DNA from: Myrmaecium sp. VS I D KN 1
Lineage: Eukaryota; Ascomycota; Dothideomycetes; Valsariales; Valsariaceae
Direction: 5' to 3'
DNA: 64,000 bases
Assembly (NCBI GenBank): GCA_019775845.1
Contig: JADQAV010000033.1
Location: 3,611 to 67,610, forward strand
The position numbers and the translations under genes are program-made. The notes beneath the pieces were generated by a model. The model ran no database searches. It saw only the letters and a program-made list of their open reading frames with translations, and had not been told where the DNA came from. Below, in pieces: positions 10,514 through 24,066 of the stretch (position 1 is its first letter; each line of letters starts with the position of its first letter).

Positions 10514-13500
10514 CGGTCCTTCTTTCTTCTTTTGCTTCTGCTTCTGCTTTTGCTGATGCTTCTTCTCCTGCTTTTTCTGTGAGGCAGCGGCTGCTGCTTT
10601 TTCCTTTTGCGCGCGTCGGGAGTTTGTGGACTGTTCGCCGTCATCGTCGTGGCGAGAGGAGGAAGAGGAGGAAGATGTGCGCTTCCTCTTCCGTGCCGCG
10701 TCGGCATCGCGATCTCTGCCACCGTCCTCCTCCGGCTCTGCCAGCTCGCCCCCTTCATACGCCGCCGTCTCGTGCTCCGGGTAGCTCACGACGACGACCA
10801 GCTGCAGCGCCTCCGGACTCGGCGCGAAGGCCGGGATGCTCTCGAGTTTGCGGCTGAAGCTGCAGCCGCCGCGGGGCACGACGATGACGTGGTGGTGGCG
10901 CGGGATGGAGGGGTCGAGGCGGTGGGTGCAGAGGTCGTGGGGCGCGATGTAGATGCTGCGCCAGGGGAGTTGCTGGGAGGAGATCGGGATGCTTGGGTCG
11001 AAGGTGAGGGGGGAGTCGTCGATGTCTGGGAGTGGTGCCGCGCCGATGCCGGTGGGGAGGCTGGCGGCGAGTTGAAAGCGTGTGAGCGAATTTGACGCTG
11101 GCGGTGTCGCTTGGGTCAAGGGTTGCTGGTTTGTTGGTAAGGTGAGAAGGGATTGGAGGGACTGAAAGAAGGTGGCTAGATAAGAAGGATCGGTTGCGGC
11201 GGCTTGAGGATCAACATCAAGCTCGGTCAGGTCGAAGTCTGGCACACCCTGGGAGTTGATGGTGTCAGACCTGGTGGATGCATTCGGGTCCTGCGAGTCG
11301 GTGAAGACGGGGTTTGGGGGTGCGGGGGCGTCGACTATGAGGTCGATTCGTGAGGCATCCCGAGCCCGGGTGAAATATGGATCTACTGGATTAAAGGAGG
11401 ATACGACGTCCCGCGACATGAAGACCTTCTCGTCTCGTCCGAGGGACACGCTCGAGACGGAGTGGATGCGAAAGAGGTCATCGAGCAGGTTGCTCGTCTC
11501 CAAGCCACCCAGACTGTTCTCTCTGACCATGCCGAGGCGCAAGCCGCTTATGGAGTTCACAAGGACACCGTCTACCACTCGCTGAAGCGCACTGAACCCG
11601 TTGATGCTATTAGGTAGGTTCGGGAAAGAGAGGTCGAACGTCGTCCGCACAGCCATTTTCGAACTCGTTGCATCCGTGGGCACCAGCTCAGGCGGCAGAG
11701 TCCAGGGGTAGTAGGTGTAGTTTGATGGCGACTGTAAATCTGAGATTGAGATGCTCGGGTGATCTGCGTTGAATTCCTGCAGCGGAGACTCGACGGTATC
11801 CTGTGTAGGCATGAGATGGAGGCGCGCTAAGCTCGCAGCATGGAAGACATCCGGACGAGCTGCTGTCGCGGATATGCTGAACGGCAAGGGAGAAGGAGGA
11901 ACCGGACAGATGGCTCTGTGCTCCCGTCGTTCCGCAAGTAATTCATCATCTGCTAGCGGCACATCCGGAGGCTGTGAATGACGGAGGTGTTTCGGTATAA
12001 TGAGAGGATGTCCCTCGGTCGTAAAGATCCACGGAGCGTCCACTGTATTCAAGGGATGGGACGGATCGAAGAGCAGAAACAGATACTTTGTGGTCTCACC
12101 AAGGAAGAAACTCTCCATGCGGTCGGCTTGTTCACCTGTTCTCACGTCTTGCAAACCGGCCCAGCCACACCGTGTCCAGCACCTCCTCTTGATGTCCCTC
12201 AGTGCCATCTCGCCAACGTGGAGGTACCAGGGATCTTTGGTTGCACGGTAGATGTACCAGGTGGACTCTATAAATTCTGGTCGACCCGGCCACCAACGAA
12301 GGCCTTGCTCGACCTTTCCAGATGCGGTGGACCATCTTTCCGGCAGCGCAGAATATCGTGTCCATAATGCGGTGTATAACAAATGAGTCTCGATGGCTTC
12401 ATCGAGCTCGCCCGACAAGGCGAGGAGACCAGGGTAATAGGCGCTCAGACTGTCAATCCAGAAAGCTCGAAGAGCTCCAGTGTGGAGATCTACCTGGGCG
12501 TAGTGAGGGTGCTGGTGGACAGCCCCACGGTACACGTGCCTTTTGATAATGTCGTGAGCGTCGAGCCAGGTATCCAAAAAGGACTCGGGCGAATCGTGTT
12601 GAGGATCCTCCGGGTCAAAAGGGATGCCGGAGAGGAGGACATAGGACTTGAAGGCATATTCAAAGAAGCTGTCAATCCCAGCACCTATGCCGGTGTACGG
12701 AGATACCCAATGACCCGTCTCAGCGTCAATCCCAGCTCCAATGAGTCCCAGCGAGCTTCGCCGCTCCCACACGGCCCAAAACGCCCTCTTTGCGGCCTTT
12801 TCATAGCGTGAGTCTCCAGTGAGCCTGCTCAAAGTGGTGAATTCGAGCACCAAGCTTCCAGCGCCTGCACTACAAGTCTCGGTGATCTCGATACTGCCGG
12901 AGTTGTTCACTTCGCACTGGCCGTATTCCGCATCGGTGTTGTATGGCGAATTGGCGTAGAAGGGGATACCGTGTCGAAGGTTCACGCGCGGATAAGGTAG
13001 ACCAGTAGGAGTGTGAAATGCTGGAAGTATTCTATCTGCCAGGTTCTGAGCCAGGCGCAGCAATTGGCCGTCATATCGAAAGCCGTTGGCCCAGAAGATT
13101 CCGCTGTGGCCGCCACGCTCCTCCTCTACAGCCTCATACCCGCGGATGGGCAGATCTCCGACAGCGAATAGATGTGCGCTTAACAGCCCGCCTACTCCAC
13201 GGATGACGGTCTCGAAGACCTGAACCTTGCTGTCCAGGTCAAACCCGCGCGCTCGCTTGCCTTGACCCCCGACGCCTTTCGTACCGTCCCCATAGTATTC
13301 CACCACCAGCTTGACGCCATTTTGGAAATCTTCAAGGGCTCTGTTCGGGCCTGTGGGCGAAGGTGGGGTCGATGCTAGAATAGCAAGCGTGGACAGGCTG
13401 TCGATGAGCGTTAGGGAGTAGTTCCCCAAGACGTCATTCACTTCGATATGAGCTGGATTTTGATGGTCTCTCGTCAAGGGCGCGCATGAGAGCGGGCGTA

Positions 13501-13704
13501 GCTCATCTTCAGGGAACGCATGTCTCATATAGTTATCGTATCCGTGATAGAATATGTCTCTCGTTTCCTGCCTGCCGAGCTGTCAGCCTAGCTCTCGGGG
13601 TAGCCAGTAGAAGGGGCGCACCTCAGGTTCCTGACTTCATCAGCGGCCATGCTGGCCACACTGGTCGCCCATAGCCAGACGGCCAGGGACGGCAGCCAGA
13701 GCAT
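10253..13704 (-). CDS. MNL1: ER degradation-enhancing alpha-mannosidase (GH47, Htm1/Mnl1 type) with PA domain
   Basis: Two exons, 13622-13704 and 10253-13571, with a 50-bp intron; 1,133 residues. Exon 1 encodes a signal peptide (MLWLPSLAVWLWATSVAS). The splice joins ..EVRNL to RQETRDIFYHGYDNYM, which runs straight into HAFPEDELRPL, the hallmark start of EDEM proteins. The GH47 barrel covers about residues 30-520; motifs include STWYIYRATKDPWYLHVGE and MESFFLGETTKYLFLLF with its acidic residues. The C-terminus holds a protease-associated domain starting near PRGGCSFSRKL (about 927). The family trims Man8 to Man7 on misfolded glycoproteins in the ER lumen to mark them for ERAD. Oddly, a stretch of about 110 residues of low complexity (KRKR, poly-Ser, K/Q-rich, poly-Ala encoded by a CTG/CAG run) interrupts the PA domain. 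Confidence 0.93.
10478..10510. repeat. CTG/CAG trinucleotide run inside MNL1
   Basis: About ten uninterrupted CTG units on the plus strand. In the coding (minus) frame they read GCA and give a poly-alanine tract next to an Asp/Ala stretch in the C-terminal low-complexity insert. Confidence 0.85.
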
Positions 13705-14465
13705 GGTCCCCCAGCCTCGACATGGTATTTGTTCAGTCCATCTGGACGTCCGCCAAGTCAAGAGCATTCCCGGCGGAGAGTAAGCGGAGAAGTCATGAGA
13801 GAAGCCAGCTTGGGGGATCAGCACGGGTTCACGAGAGGACGATACGACGGGACGATCGATCAAGGGGTAGCCGGAGCAAACCAAGGGAGCATGACTACGG
13901 ACCAGCTACTGGGCCAAGGTGGGCATGCTCGCGAATCTGGTATGGCTGTCTCCGCTCCTTTCACGGTCTTAAGGCCACCTTACTCCGGACGACACTGGCC
14001 GCCACGCCAAGAGGGCCTTTGCAGCCTCATCTTCAAGGCTGCGGGTCCTCGAGCAATTCCTCCCGGTGGCCGTTAATATCAAAGAAATTACATACACATA
14101 CGTGAGCCTTTCTCGATATATATGAGACACTACCTTATATTGTATCGACTTCACGACCATAGCGCCATGAGAATCATCATTGATTCCTGTCATTTGTGTA
14201 TACCTTCCTTATGCAACGTTACATACGATCAAGGCTTGACGGATCTTACCAGGCGCGTGCCTCGGGTCCCACCGACTGGCCCGCACGGGCAATGACGCTC
14301 CGGGGCCGGATAAACTGCGGCGGAACAATTTCCATCGACTGAGCTTGACGAGGACATCATCGCCGGGGCCTTTCTCGCATCTCACACCCTCTCACTTACG
14401 CATGTATAATCCTTTCTCGTATCTCTTCTAATTTCTCGCTTCCACCTCATCTCCGTCCTTCCAGC
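13705..14465. other. Divergent promoter region (MNL1 / TIM50)
   Basis: 761 bp between the start codons of two outward-facing genes. No gene is recognised. It probably carries both promoters. Confidence 0.6.
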
Positions 14466-16130
14466 ATGCTATCTCGTGCGGCTCTCCGCGGCTTCAGCGG
14501 CCGTTTGGGCGCCGCTCCTCTGGCCAGAGCTTCGCCCAGCGCCGCTCTCCGCATCAGGTCGTACGCAAAAAACCAAAAGCCGCAGAACAACCAACAGCAG
14601 AAGGGCGCCCAGCCTCTCAAGAGCTCCAAGCCGAAGGACAACACATGGAAACCGAGCGACCCCATCAACTTCGCCAAGTCCGCCGAGTCATCGCAAAGTC
14701 CGGACTTCTCCAAAGAGCAGGCCGAAGTCGATCCTGCAGCGACACCCGAGCGCAACAATGCGCCGTCATCGAGCCCGACAGGCAAGCCTCTGCCTGACCT
14801 GAGGCAGGGAATCCCGTCTACATTTGACATGGAGTTCGGTGGTCTGGGAAAGGAGAAGGAGGGCGAGAAGGAACGGCGGGAGAAACAAAAGGGCGAGGAG
14901 TCCACCGGCGAAGAGTCTGAGCCTTCATCGGAAGAGTCTGTGAAGGAGGATATGCCCAAATCTGCCTATGAGACTTCCCTAGACAAGCGGCGGAACAAGC
15001 TGGCCAATTACGCGTATATCGCTACCGGAGTCGGTCTTCTTCTCGGTGCCGTATACTTTGGCAGGAACTGGGAGTCCGAGGAGGAGGAGAAAGCGCATCC
15101 CGATGCTCCCAACGGTTGGGGCCTCAAGCAGTGGTATGACCGCATCAACGCCCGCGTGAACAGTCAGCTGGGCTACTACACCGAGCCTACCTTCCCCAAG
15201 CTCCTGCCGGATATTCCTGAGAGACCCCCGTACACTCTGGTGCTGAGCTTGGAGGATCTGCTCATCCACAGCGAATGGACGAGAGAGCATGGCTGGCGTA
15301 CCGCCAAGCGCCCCGGTCTCGACTACTTCCTCCGTTACCTGAGCCAGTACTACGAACTCGTCATCTTCACGAGCCTTCCTTTCACCAGCGCCGACCCCAT
15401 CATCCGCAAGCTCGACCCGTTCCGCATCGTCATGTGGCCGCTCTTCCGTGAGGCTACCCGCTATGAGAAGGGAGAGTACATCAAGGTACGCGCAGTGGCT
15501 GAACAGATGCTCCGACCTTCACTAATCGTTCGCTAGGATCTCTCCTACCTCAACCGCGACCTCTCCAAGGTCATCCTGATCGACACCAAGCCCGAGCACG
15601 CCAAGCTGCAGCGGGAAAACGCCATCATCCTGCCCAAGTGGGACGGCAAGCCCGGCGACAAGGGCCTCGTCGCGCTCATCCCCTTCCTCGAATACGTGGC
15701 CACGATGGGCATCAACGACGTCCGCGAGGTGCTCAAGTCGTTCGAGGGCACCGACATCCCCGTCGAGTTCGCGAAGCGCGAGGCCAAGGCGCGCGAGGTC
15801 TTCCAGAAGCAGCTGGAGGAGGAGCGGGCCAAGCGGCCGAAGCGCAGCGCGGGCGGCCTCCTGATGAACGCCCTCGGCCTCAAGCCGCACGGCATGGCGG
15901 TCGACGGGGGCGAGACGCTGGCGGAGGGCCTGGAGAAGGGCAAGATGCTGAGCGATCAGATCCGCGAGCGCGGCATGAAGAACTATGAGATGATGGAGAA
16001 GGAGATCCGTGAGAACGGGGAGCGCTGGCTGAAGGAGATGGCGGCGGAGGAGAAGCGGATGCAGGAGGAGACGATGAAGAGCATGAAGAGCGGCCTGACG
16101 GGCTTCTTTGGTAAGCCCTCCGCGTCGTAG
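14466..16130 (+). CDS. TIM50: Mitochondrial inner-membrane translocase subunit Tim50
   Basis: Two exons, 14466-15485 and 15537-16130 (51-bp intron, gtacgc...gctag), 537 residues. The N-terminus is an Arg/Ala-rich mitochondrial presequence without acidic residues. A charged linker follows, then one membrane span (YAYIATGVGLLLGAVYF, about residues 180-196). The intermembrane-space FCP1/NIF-like domain runs from about 255: TLVLSLEDLLIHSEWTRE, KRPGLDYFLRYLSQYYELVIFTSLP, then after the splice DLSYLNRDLSKVILIDTK. As in other Tim50 proteins, the HAD nucleophile motif is degenerate (SLEDLL), consistent with a receptor rather than an active phosphatase. It receives presequence proteins for the TIM23 channel. 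The C-terminal tail is highly charged and probably coiled coil. Confidence 0.95.
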
Positions 16131-17702
16131 GATGGGCTTCGGGGTTCTTCTTTGGCTTTGATTTTGATAGGGAGGGATGGGGGACATGTACGAACAGGTA
16201 AGGGAATGATCCAATGCCATCCATCACATCTCGGCGGTACGTTGAGGGCTGGCATGGGCTGGACGGGTTCCCTCTTTTTTCTTTTCTTTCTCCCGAGTCT
16301 AGTCACGGTCCTTTTTTCTAGGATCATCCGCTGCAGTATTCCACTCTTGTGTACTATTCCATCTTTCTTTCTTCCTCGGATCCTTTCTTTTCTTTGCCCC
16401 GTCTTGGTGTGGACTGCTTAGCTCTTCTTTCTCTCCCCGCCCCCCCCCTTCCTTTTCTCTATACGTGTATATATATGTGTATCCGTCTATGCCATACGAA
16501 ATCAAAAGTCTTGGGTCCGTTCCTCCGTATCTATTTGATTTCGAGAATATGGAAAAGGGAACCAAATCAGAGAAGAGTTTACCACTTCGACCAAGAAAGA
16601 ACGAAAGAAGGACGGAAGAAGGGACAGCTGATGCGGTAAATCAGATCGATGCAATGCCTCGCATCGCTTGCCCTGATGAAGGTGAGTGACGTCCTGACTC
16701 CGCTTTTGGGAGAAAGTGCGGGTTCTAGAACGGAGCTCAACAATACCAGAGCCCTGCTCCTTTCCATCCTCTTTCGAGTAGGTAATGTCTCATCCCGCGT
16801 CTTTTGTTCCCGGCCGCGCCTTCCCTCCTAGTCACACCCAGGGGACCTCTCTTCCCGTCTACCCCTCACCCCTCTCTCAATCAACCAACCAATCAAGATA
16901 GACATGAAGAAATCATATTATAGACGTTTAAAAACGTGAGAGAAAGGGAGGAGGATCATACATCTCGCAAGAGCCTTTTACATCCTAGGGATACTCAAAG
17001 TACATTTGTCCTTTCCCTGTCCCTTTTCCTTTTCCATTCCTTGTCTTATTATCCGCGAGGAAGCGACAGGAGGAGTGAGGACGCACAGGAAGCAGTAAAA
17101 AGCAGCAGTGCGAAGAAGCAAGAATGTACGGTACAGTACTGTACATTCTACCCCGTCCGTCCGTCCGTCCAGTCATATCCATCAGTCAAAACCCGATACG
17201 ATAGGATACGCACGATTGCTCAATTCAGGGAGGAGAAGGAAGGAGAGAGAAGTAAGAAGTGAGACGAATACGAATACAATCTATCTCCCTACAATGCCCT
17301 CGCAAGATTGAGCATCAACCAAAAACCAAAACCAAAACCGGTCATCAGCTATAAGCATCCCAAACCGGGAACAACCAGTGGGACGACACAAAGAAGTGAA
17401 CCACATAAAGAAAAAAAGGTATATCACCCAATCCAGTCATTATCGAAATACAACAATCCTCACATATCTTAACACGGGCCAGAAAACCCCGAAGCAAGAA
17501 AAAAAAAGGTCCAATCTCAAGAAGCTTTCCAAACCCTTCCATATGATCCGGGCCTCGTCATGCTAGTATCAGCAGAACGAGAAAAAGAAGCAGTACGAGG
17601 AAGGAGCTACCCAGTAGCTCCATATCCCCGCTCCATCCTTACCCCGCACCAAACCAACGAACAAAACCAACCCTCTCCCAAGAAAAAAGTAAAAGAAGCA
17701 CT
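16131..17702. other. Convergent 3' intergenic region
   Basis: 1.6 kb between the ends of TIM50 (+) and the Kre9-like gene (-). It contains pyrimidine-rich tracts, a CCGT run at about 17155-17170 and the word TACGGTACAGTACTGTAC near 17128. No protein or RNA gene is recognised. Confidence 0.55.
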
Positions 17703-18727
17703 CTAAACAACAACAACCGCCGCAGCACCGAGCACAAACGCCACGGCAGCCGAGCCAGCCAGACGACCGGCCGCCGCACCGGTGAGCGCCGCAGTCGTCG
17801 TCGCCGTACCGTTACCGGCCGCGGCCACGACGGTCGCAGCGGACGCGGTCCGCGAGGCCATGATGGAGCTGGGCACCGTCATGGTGCCGGTGGGGGCGAC
17901 GACGGTGGCGTTGGCGACGGCGCCGGTGCCAGAGGCGGTCAGGATGATGACGGCGGCGCTGGTGGTGGCGGAGGTGCTGACCGCGGCCGGAGCGACGACG
18001 GCGGAGGAGAGGACGGAGGTGGAGAGGGTGGTGGTGTTGGCGACGATGACCGAGGAGGTGGAAGCGATGGCAGAGGAGCTGGCGGCGCCGTAGCCGGCGG
18101 CGGAAACGACGGTGGCGGCAGCGGTAGCGGAGGTGCTGGCGGTGCTGGCGGCACTGCTGACGGCGGCGCTGGCGGTGGCGCTGGTGCTGGTCGTGTTCAC
18201 GTACGCGTCGTTGGAGATACCGACTACACAGGAAACACCACGGTCAGTATCCAACTCAAGCTCCTTGTGGAGAGCAGAGGTCTCGACTTACACTGCGTGC
18301 TATACTGGTACGTGCCATCAGCGGCATACAGGATGATCCCGTAGTGCGTGGTGTCGGGCTCGAGCTCGGTGGACGGGGTCCAGGAGTAGGTGCCGTCGTC
18401 CGCGGTGCCGGAGACGATGGTCGCGAGCACCTTCAGGTTCGTGGCGGGCCCGCGGAGCAGGTACAGGTCCACGCTCGCCGTCGCGTTGGACGCGTCCCAG
18501 GTGATGTCGAAGGGCTCGCCCGCGGGGACGATCTGGTCACACAGTTAGCAGGAGTGGTCTTCCTCTCTGACTGGCGTCAGGATGTGTGTGTTAGGACGTA
18601 CCTGGTTCAAACCGGGCGTGTAGATGGCGTGGCCGCTGGGGTCGTTGCCGAGGACCTGAGCGGAAGTGACGGCGGCGAAGCCGGCCGCGAGGAGGGCGGC
18701 GGCGGAGAAGTTGATGGAGGAGAACAT
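17703..18727 (-). CDS. Kre9/Knh1-like Ser/Thr-rich GPI-anchored wall protein
   Basis: Three exons, 18602-18727, 18292-18532 and 17703-18223, with introns of 69 and 68 bp; 295 residues. The N-terminus is a clear signal peptide (cleavage near VTSAQ). Residues about 22-125 form the Kre9/Knh1-type domain (Ser-Thr-rich GPI-anchored membrane family): IVPAGEPFDITWDAS at the start of exon 2, VDLYLLRGPATNLKVLATI, and DGTYQYSTQFGIS created by the second splice. The rest is a Ser/Thr/Ala/Val-rich stalk with several N-x-T/S sites. The C-terminus is hydrophobic (ending AVVVV) after a small-residue stretch, as in GPI-anchored proteins. Yeast relatives take part in beta-1,6-glucan assembly; fungal homologues of this short type are often only predicted surface proteins. 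Confidence 0.88.
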
Positions 18728-19869
18728 GCTGATGATGTTGATGTTGATCCTGAGTGTGTGTAGGAGGAAGTATGTATATAGGAGGACAGGTGATGGTTCC
18801 GAGACTTTCGCAAGGAATGTGACGGTGTGTATACAAGAGAGAGAGAGTGAGTGAGAGAAAGAAGAGACTGTGGAATCAACCTCAGACGCAAGGAATGTAG
18901 TAGTTAGTAGCAGTAGTAGCAGTAGTGCAGTGCTAGTGAGCGTACGAGAAAAAACGAGCGACGAAAGGGGACTGTTTGGACCTCTAGAGACAGTGTGAGT
19001 GTGAGTGAGGAAAGAGAGAGAAAGAAGAGAGAAAGAGGAGAAGATCCGTCCGACTAGAGTCCCGTAAGGTTTAATAACGAAACGGGTGAGCGACGGAGTG
19101 GGATGGGAAAACGGACTAAATAAACTGGAACGACGACTAATGGCAAGGCAACAGAAAATCAGAACCAGGAACCGGCGCCGGACGTTTGTACTACCACCAC
19201 TAGGTAGCGTAGCATAGCTGAAGAAATCACCATTCGTCGCGACACAACGACCGCCGAGCGCGTCGAGCCACATCCCCTCGTATAATACCTACTAAAGGTA
19301 CAGTACTCCGCTATGGCGTTGCGCCCCCCTCCGGCCGGCATGCCCCTCCTTCCCTACCTCCCTCGCTTCGGGCACCTCAGCAGACAAGCAGAGGCAGAAG
19401 AACCTCTGCCTGTGCCTGTGCCTGAGCATCAGAACGCAAAGAAAAAAAAGCACAGGACAGCCCCTGGCAATTTCGCCCGACCCAGGGAATCCCGTCCGCG
19501 ATGGTGCAGTGTTGTTGTACAATCCTGGTGCCTGGCCAGGGGTTCGTCCATCCTGGTCCAGCCCAGCCCAATCCCTCTGCTGCCTGGCCGGAAAGGAACC
19601 CCCGGTCCCAACCAGTGGCAACTGCAGGAACGAGAACGCGCCCGCAAAAGCTTCAAAGCTTGGCCCACGCCTTGGCATCACACTTTAATCTCCCGCGTCC
19701 GAAACCCCCAAGCCAACCCAGGTACCACACCCCGGCAACCCAAGCCCCATAAGGCTGCGCGCCGGCGTGGTGTTGACTGAAACCCACAAACAAAAACAAA
19801 ACCATCCCCAATTTCCCACACTACTCTCGACCCCACAGTACTGTAGGTAGTGAACATTGTATCTCCGGT

Positions 19870-19892
19870 ACCACACACACACACACACACCC
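19870..19892. repeat. CA dinucleotide microsatellite
   Basis: About ten CA units on the plus strand in intergenic DNA. Confidence 0.8.
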
Positions 19893-19980
19893 ACCCCTCA
19901 CCACCAATGCTCCTGCTATTTTACCCGGCCCAGGGCCATATTTGCCAAAATGCAATGGCGCTTATGCATATTCCTCCATC

Positions 19981-20015
19981 CCATCCTCCATCCTCCATCC
20001 TCCATCCTCCATCCT
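19981..20015. repeat. Heptamer tandem repeat (CCATCCT)5
   Basis: Five exact copies of CCATCCT in intergenic DNA. Confidence 0.85.
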
Positions 20016-20554
20016 TCTTCGCCTGGCCCAGCGAAACCTCTTACATAAATGCAGCAGAGAGGCAAAAGTATTTGGGCCTAGAAGTACATACGAGGGAAAC
20101 CCGCTGACAGCGGCTGACCAACCCAGTCCAGCCCAGCCTCAGCCCCATCACTAGAAACCCGCCGTCAGCGCCTTTCCGTCGGTCGCCATGGCGCGGACGC
20201 CATACGACACGTTTAGAAAAGGTGCAATAAGCTCATTTCCGGGGTACGGCGAGATCGTGTTCAGCTGCAAGGGGTTGAGAAAGCAAGAAATCAAAAAAAT
20301 GTAGGTATTTCCAATATCCGACGTCGACACGTCCACATTCATCTCAAAAGGAGCGACTCCCTCATACATTCCATCAATGAATGTGTCATGCCATGCCATG
20401 CGCTCAGGCCTTTTCCACGTACCGTACATACAAAGCTCGAACTCCGACAAATCAAAACAAAACGGGATTTCATCAAAAAACGCTCGAGAGATGAAAAGGC
20501 TCGCTCGCTGGCTGCTGGAAATAAAAGAAGAAATAAAGAAAATGACGTGAGAAT

Positions 20555-20556
<2 letters not shown>

Positions 20557-20586
<30 letters not shown>
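20557..20586. repeat. Poly(A) run of about 30
   Basis: An uninterrupted run of about 30 A residues on the plus strand. It is not preceded by any recognisable retroposed gene or SINE, and no target duplication was seen. It may be a slippage product. Confidence 0.8.
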
Positions 20587-20587
<1 letters not shown>

Positions 20588-20911
20588 GGCAAACACCAAC
20601 GGCAAAAACAAAAAAGAAGACTGGACGGGAGGCTCGGTGCGCTCAGACTTCCGCCGTAGGGCTCCAGCGAGGCTCCTCATCAGAGAGGCGCAGCCGAAGT
20701 GGTGGCGGCATACCAAGTACTCGTTACCTAGGCCCTGCTGGTGCTAGTCACTACCTACTACATCACCAACTCTCCATCGCCGTCATCGGGGATCGCTCAA
20801 AATAGAACAAACTGAAAAAAAACGTCGCTGTTTCCGCGTCGTCTAAATAAAGATGCGCGGGTTGGCAGAAGATCGTGATCTGCTCGTATGCGCGTATAAC
20901 AAACCCGCCCG

Positions 20912-22368
<1,457 letters not shown>

Positions 22369-23487
22369 AGTGATTGGGTACCGACGAGGAACCGAACGGT
22401 TAAACCGTGTCTGTGTTTCAAGAGCTATGGTCGAGTTCAGATGGGAGGGCACGCAAAGCTACCCACAACGAGCAATAGGGACGGCCCAGCAGGCCGAATG
22501 GGCAATGGTAAGACTGGATAAGATGATACCGGTGAAACTGGAATCAGAGGGAATTGGGATAGCTTCGCCGTAAGCGGGGGGGGGACACAGAGCTCTTAAA
22601 CCAACGGAGCTCCGCGTGGAACAAGCATCATAGTAGGCCATTCGTGAGCAACCATCGGGTAGTCGATCGATGCCGTACTAGGGACAAGCATAACTTAGGC
22701 TCAAGGAAGGAAAGGTGAGAAGTCGAGGGGGTGTGTGTCCGCCTGACATGGCTCCAGCGAAGCACAACCGCTCTGCGATGCCCCCCATGCCATGCCATGA
22801 CATGCCTGGCCTTGCCGGCCCCCGAAAAAACGCGGCCAGTGAAAAGAACGGTGAATGACGCAGCGGGGGTGGGCAGGTCGAGGGAATAAACGTGCAGCAT
22901 CGCTGATGGCCGGAGAACGAATGACTGGGTTTACTCTTAGGCCGAGGGCGAGGCCAAGAGGAATGCCCGGGAACGGTGAACAAATGCAGGGGGTTTGGGG
23001 TTGTGGTTTTTCAACCAGGCACCGCACATGTCATCGAAACCGGGGGGTCATCGCTGCGTTGGCCTGTTCACACCCCCCCCCCACCCCCGCGGAACTTCGA
23101 GGGGGATGAATTTCTTGGTGGCGCCATTCCCCAGCGTACAGTATGTAAGCCCAACTTCGTTGCCGACAGCTGGGCGGTGATACAAGATCTGGGCGTGATC
23201 TGGCTTCCTCGAGGAATGAGCATGAATCCCGCTCCGGCAAGGTTGGTGTGGCTTGCGAAGGTCCCCATTTGCTGGATGTGTCTTGCTTCGTTCCATGATC
23301 GTCGGTGTTGGGGTAAACTTGTTTTTTTTCTTGCGGGCGGGTTGGTTGTTTCTCAGTGGATCAAGCAGGCCTCTCTTCTCCAATCATCAACGCATGCGGT
23401 TTTGCTGGATTCGAGTGGAGGTACATAACAGACGGTCGTTCAACTTAGGTGAGTTTAGCTGGGGACGGTTGATGATGCAAGGATGGT

Positions 23488-23890
23488 GGTCGAGGATAAC
23501 GAGCACCCCAGCCGCGTTAGCGAGCACCCCAGTAACGTAGTCACTTTACTTTAATAAGGCAAGTTCGCTGCAGCTACTTTAGAGAAACTAGAAAAGGTCT
23601 AAGGCCGGATATCTCCGATAAAAACGAGCTTATTTTACTTGAAATCCTGACAGAAGCCCTGCGAGAGACCCTGCGAGGTCCTGCGAGAGGTCCTGCGAGA
23701 GGTCCTGCGAGCGAGGGTAAGAGGTCTGGTAGAGGGGCCTGGTGAGAGGCCTGGTGAGAGGACGGTGGTAAGGGTGAGGGGACGGTAGAAGGCGCCGTTG
23801 ATTGATTCCTTACCTCTTGCTGGAAATGGGAAAGCTCTTACGTAAATGGGGTGCTCGCCAGCGCCGCTGGGGTGCTCGTTATCCTTGACC
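23488..23890. mobile_element. 403-bp non-autonomous TIR element (MITE), Mutator-like by target duplication
   Basis: The terminal inverted repeats are 23488-23537 and 23841-23890; they match at 44 of 50 positions. Each begins GGTC(G/A)AGGATAACGAGC, and each contains the word GAGCACCCCA twice. The element is flanked on both sides by the exact 9-bp direct repeat AAGGATGGT (23479-23487 and 23891-23899). A 9-bp duplication with long TIRs is typical of the Mutator (MULE) superfamily. The interior has no coding potential and contains 12-bp tandem units. The clean duplication suggests a fairly young insertion, although the TIRs have diverged from each other. Confidence 0.85.
23658..23713. repeat. Imperfect 12-bp tandem repeat inside the MITE
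   Basis: About four to five copies of CCTGCGAGAGGT with small changes, followed by GGCCTGGTGAGA doublets. It lies in the interior of the TIR element. Confidence 0.75.
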
Positions 23891-24031
23891 AAGGATGGTC
23901 GAGAAGGATGACGGATGGACTGCCCTGGTATGTGTGTGAATGAAGGAATGCCCCTCGCCGGCTCTCCGTCCGTAAAGGGTAACTGCGTCATGACCCCTTG
24001 ATTGCTGAATCGGGGTCGCCCTTTCTCTGCT

Positions 24032-24066
24032 GTGATTCCCGCAGTGATTCCCGCAGTGATTCCGCA
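24032..24066. repeat. 12-bp tandem repeat
   Basis: Two exact copies and one shortened copy of GTGATTCCCGCA, about 140 bp outside the MITE. Confidence 0.75.

Larger units (their letters stand above)
18728..20911. other. Intergenic, no gene recognised
   Basis: 2.2 kb between the start of the Kre9-like gene (-) and the 3' end of the glucanase gene (-). It contains simple repeats, listed separately, and a TATATACATA word on the minus strand at 18771-18780 just ahead of the Kre9-like start. The open frames here look random. Confidence 0.55.

Noticed and set aside
20557-20586. Poly(A) run as the tail of a retroposed element
   Set aside because: There is no flanking duplication and no recognisable SINE, LINE or processed gene upstream.
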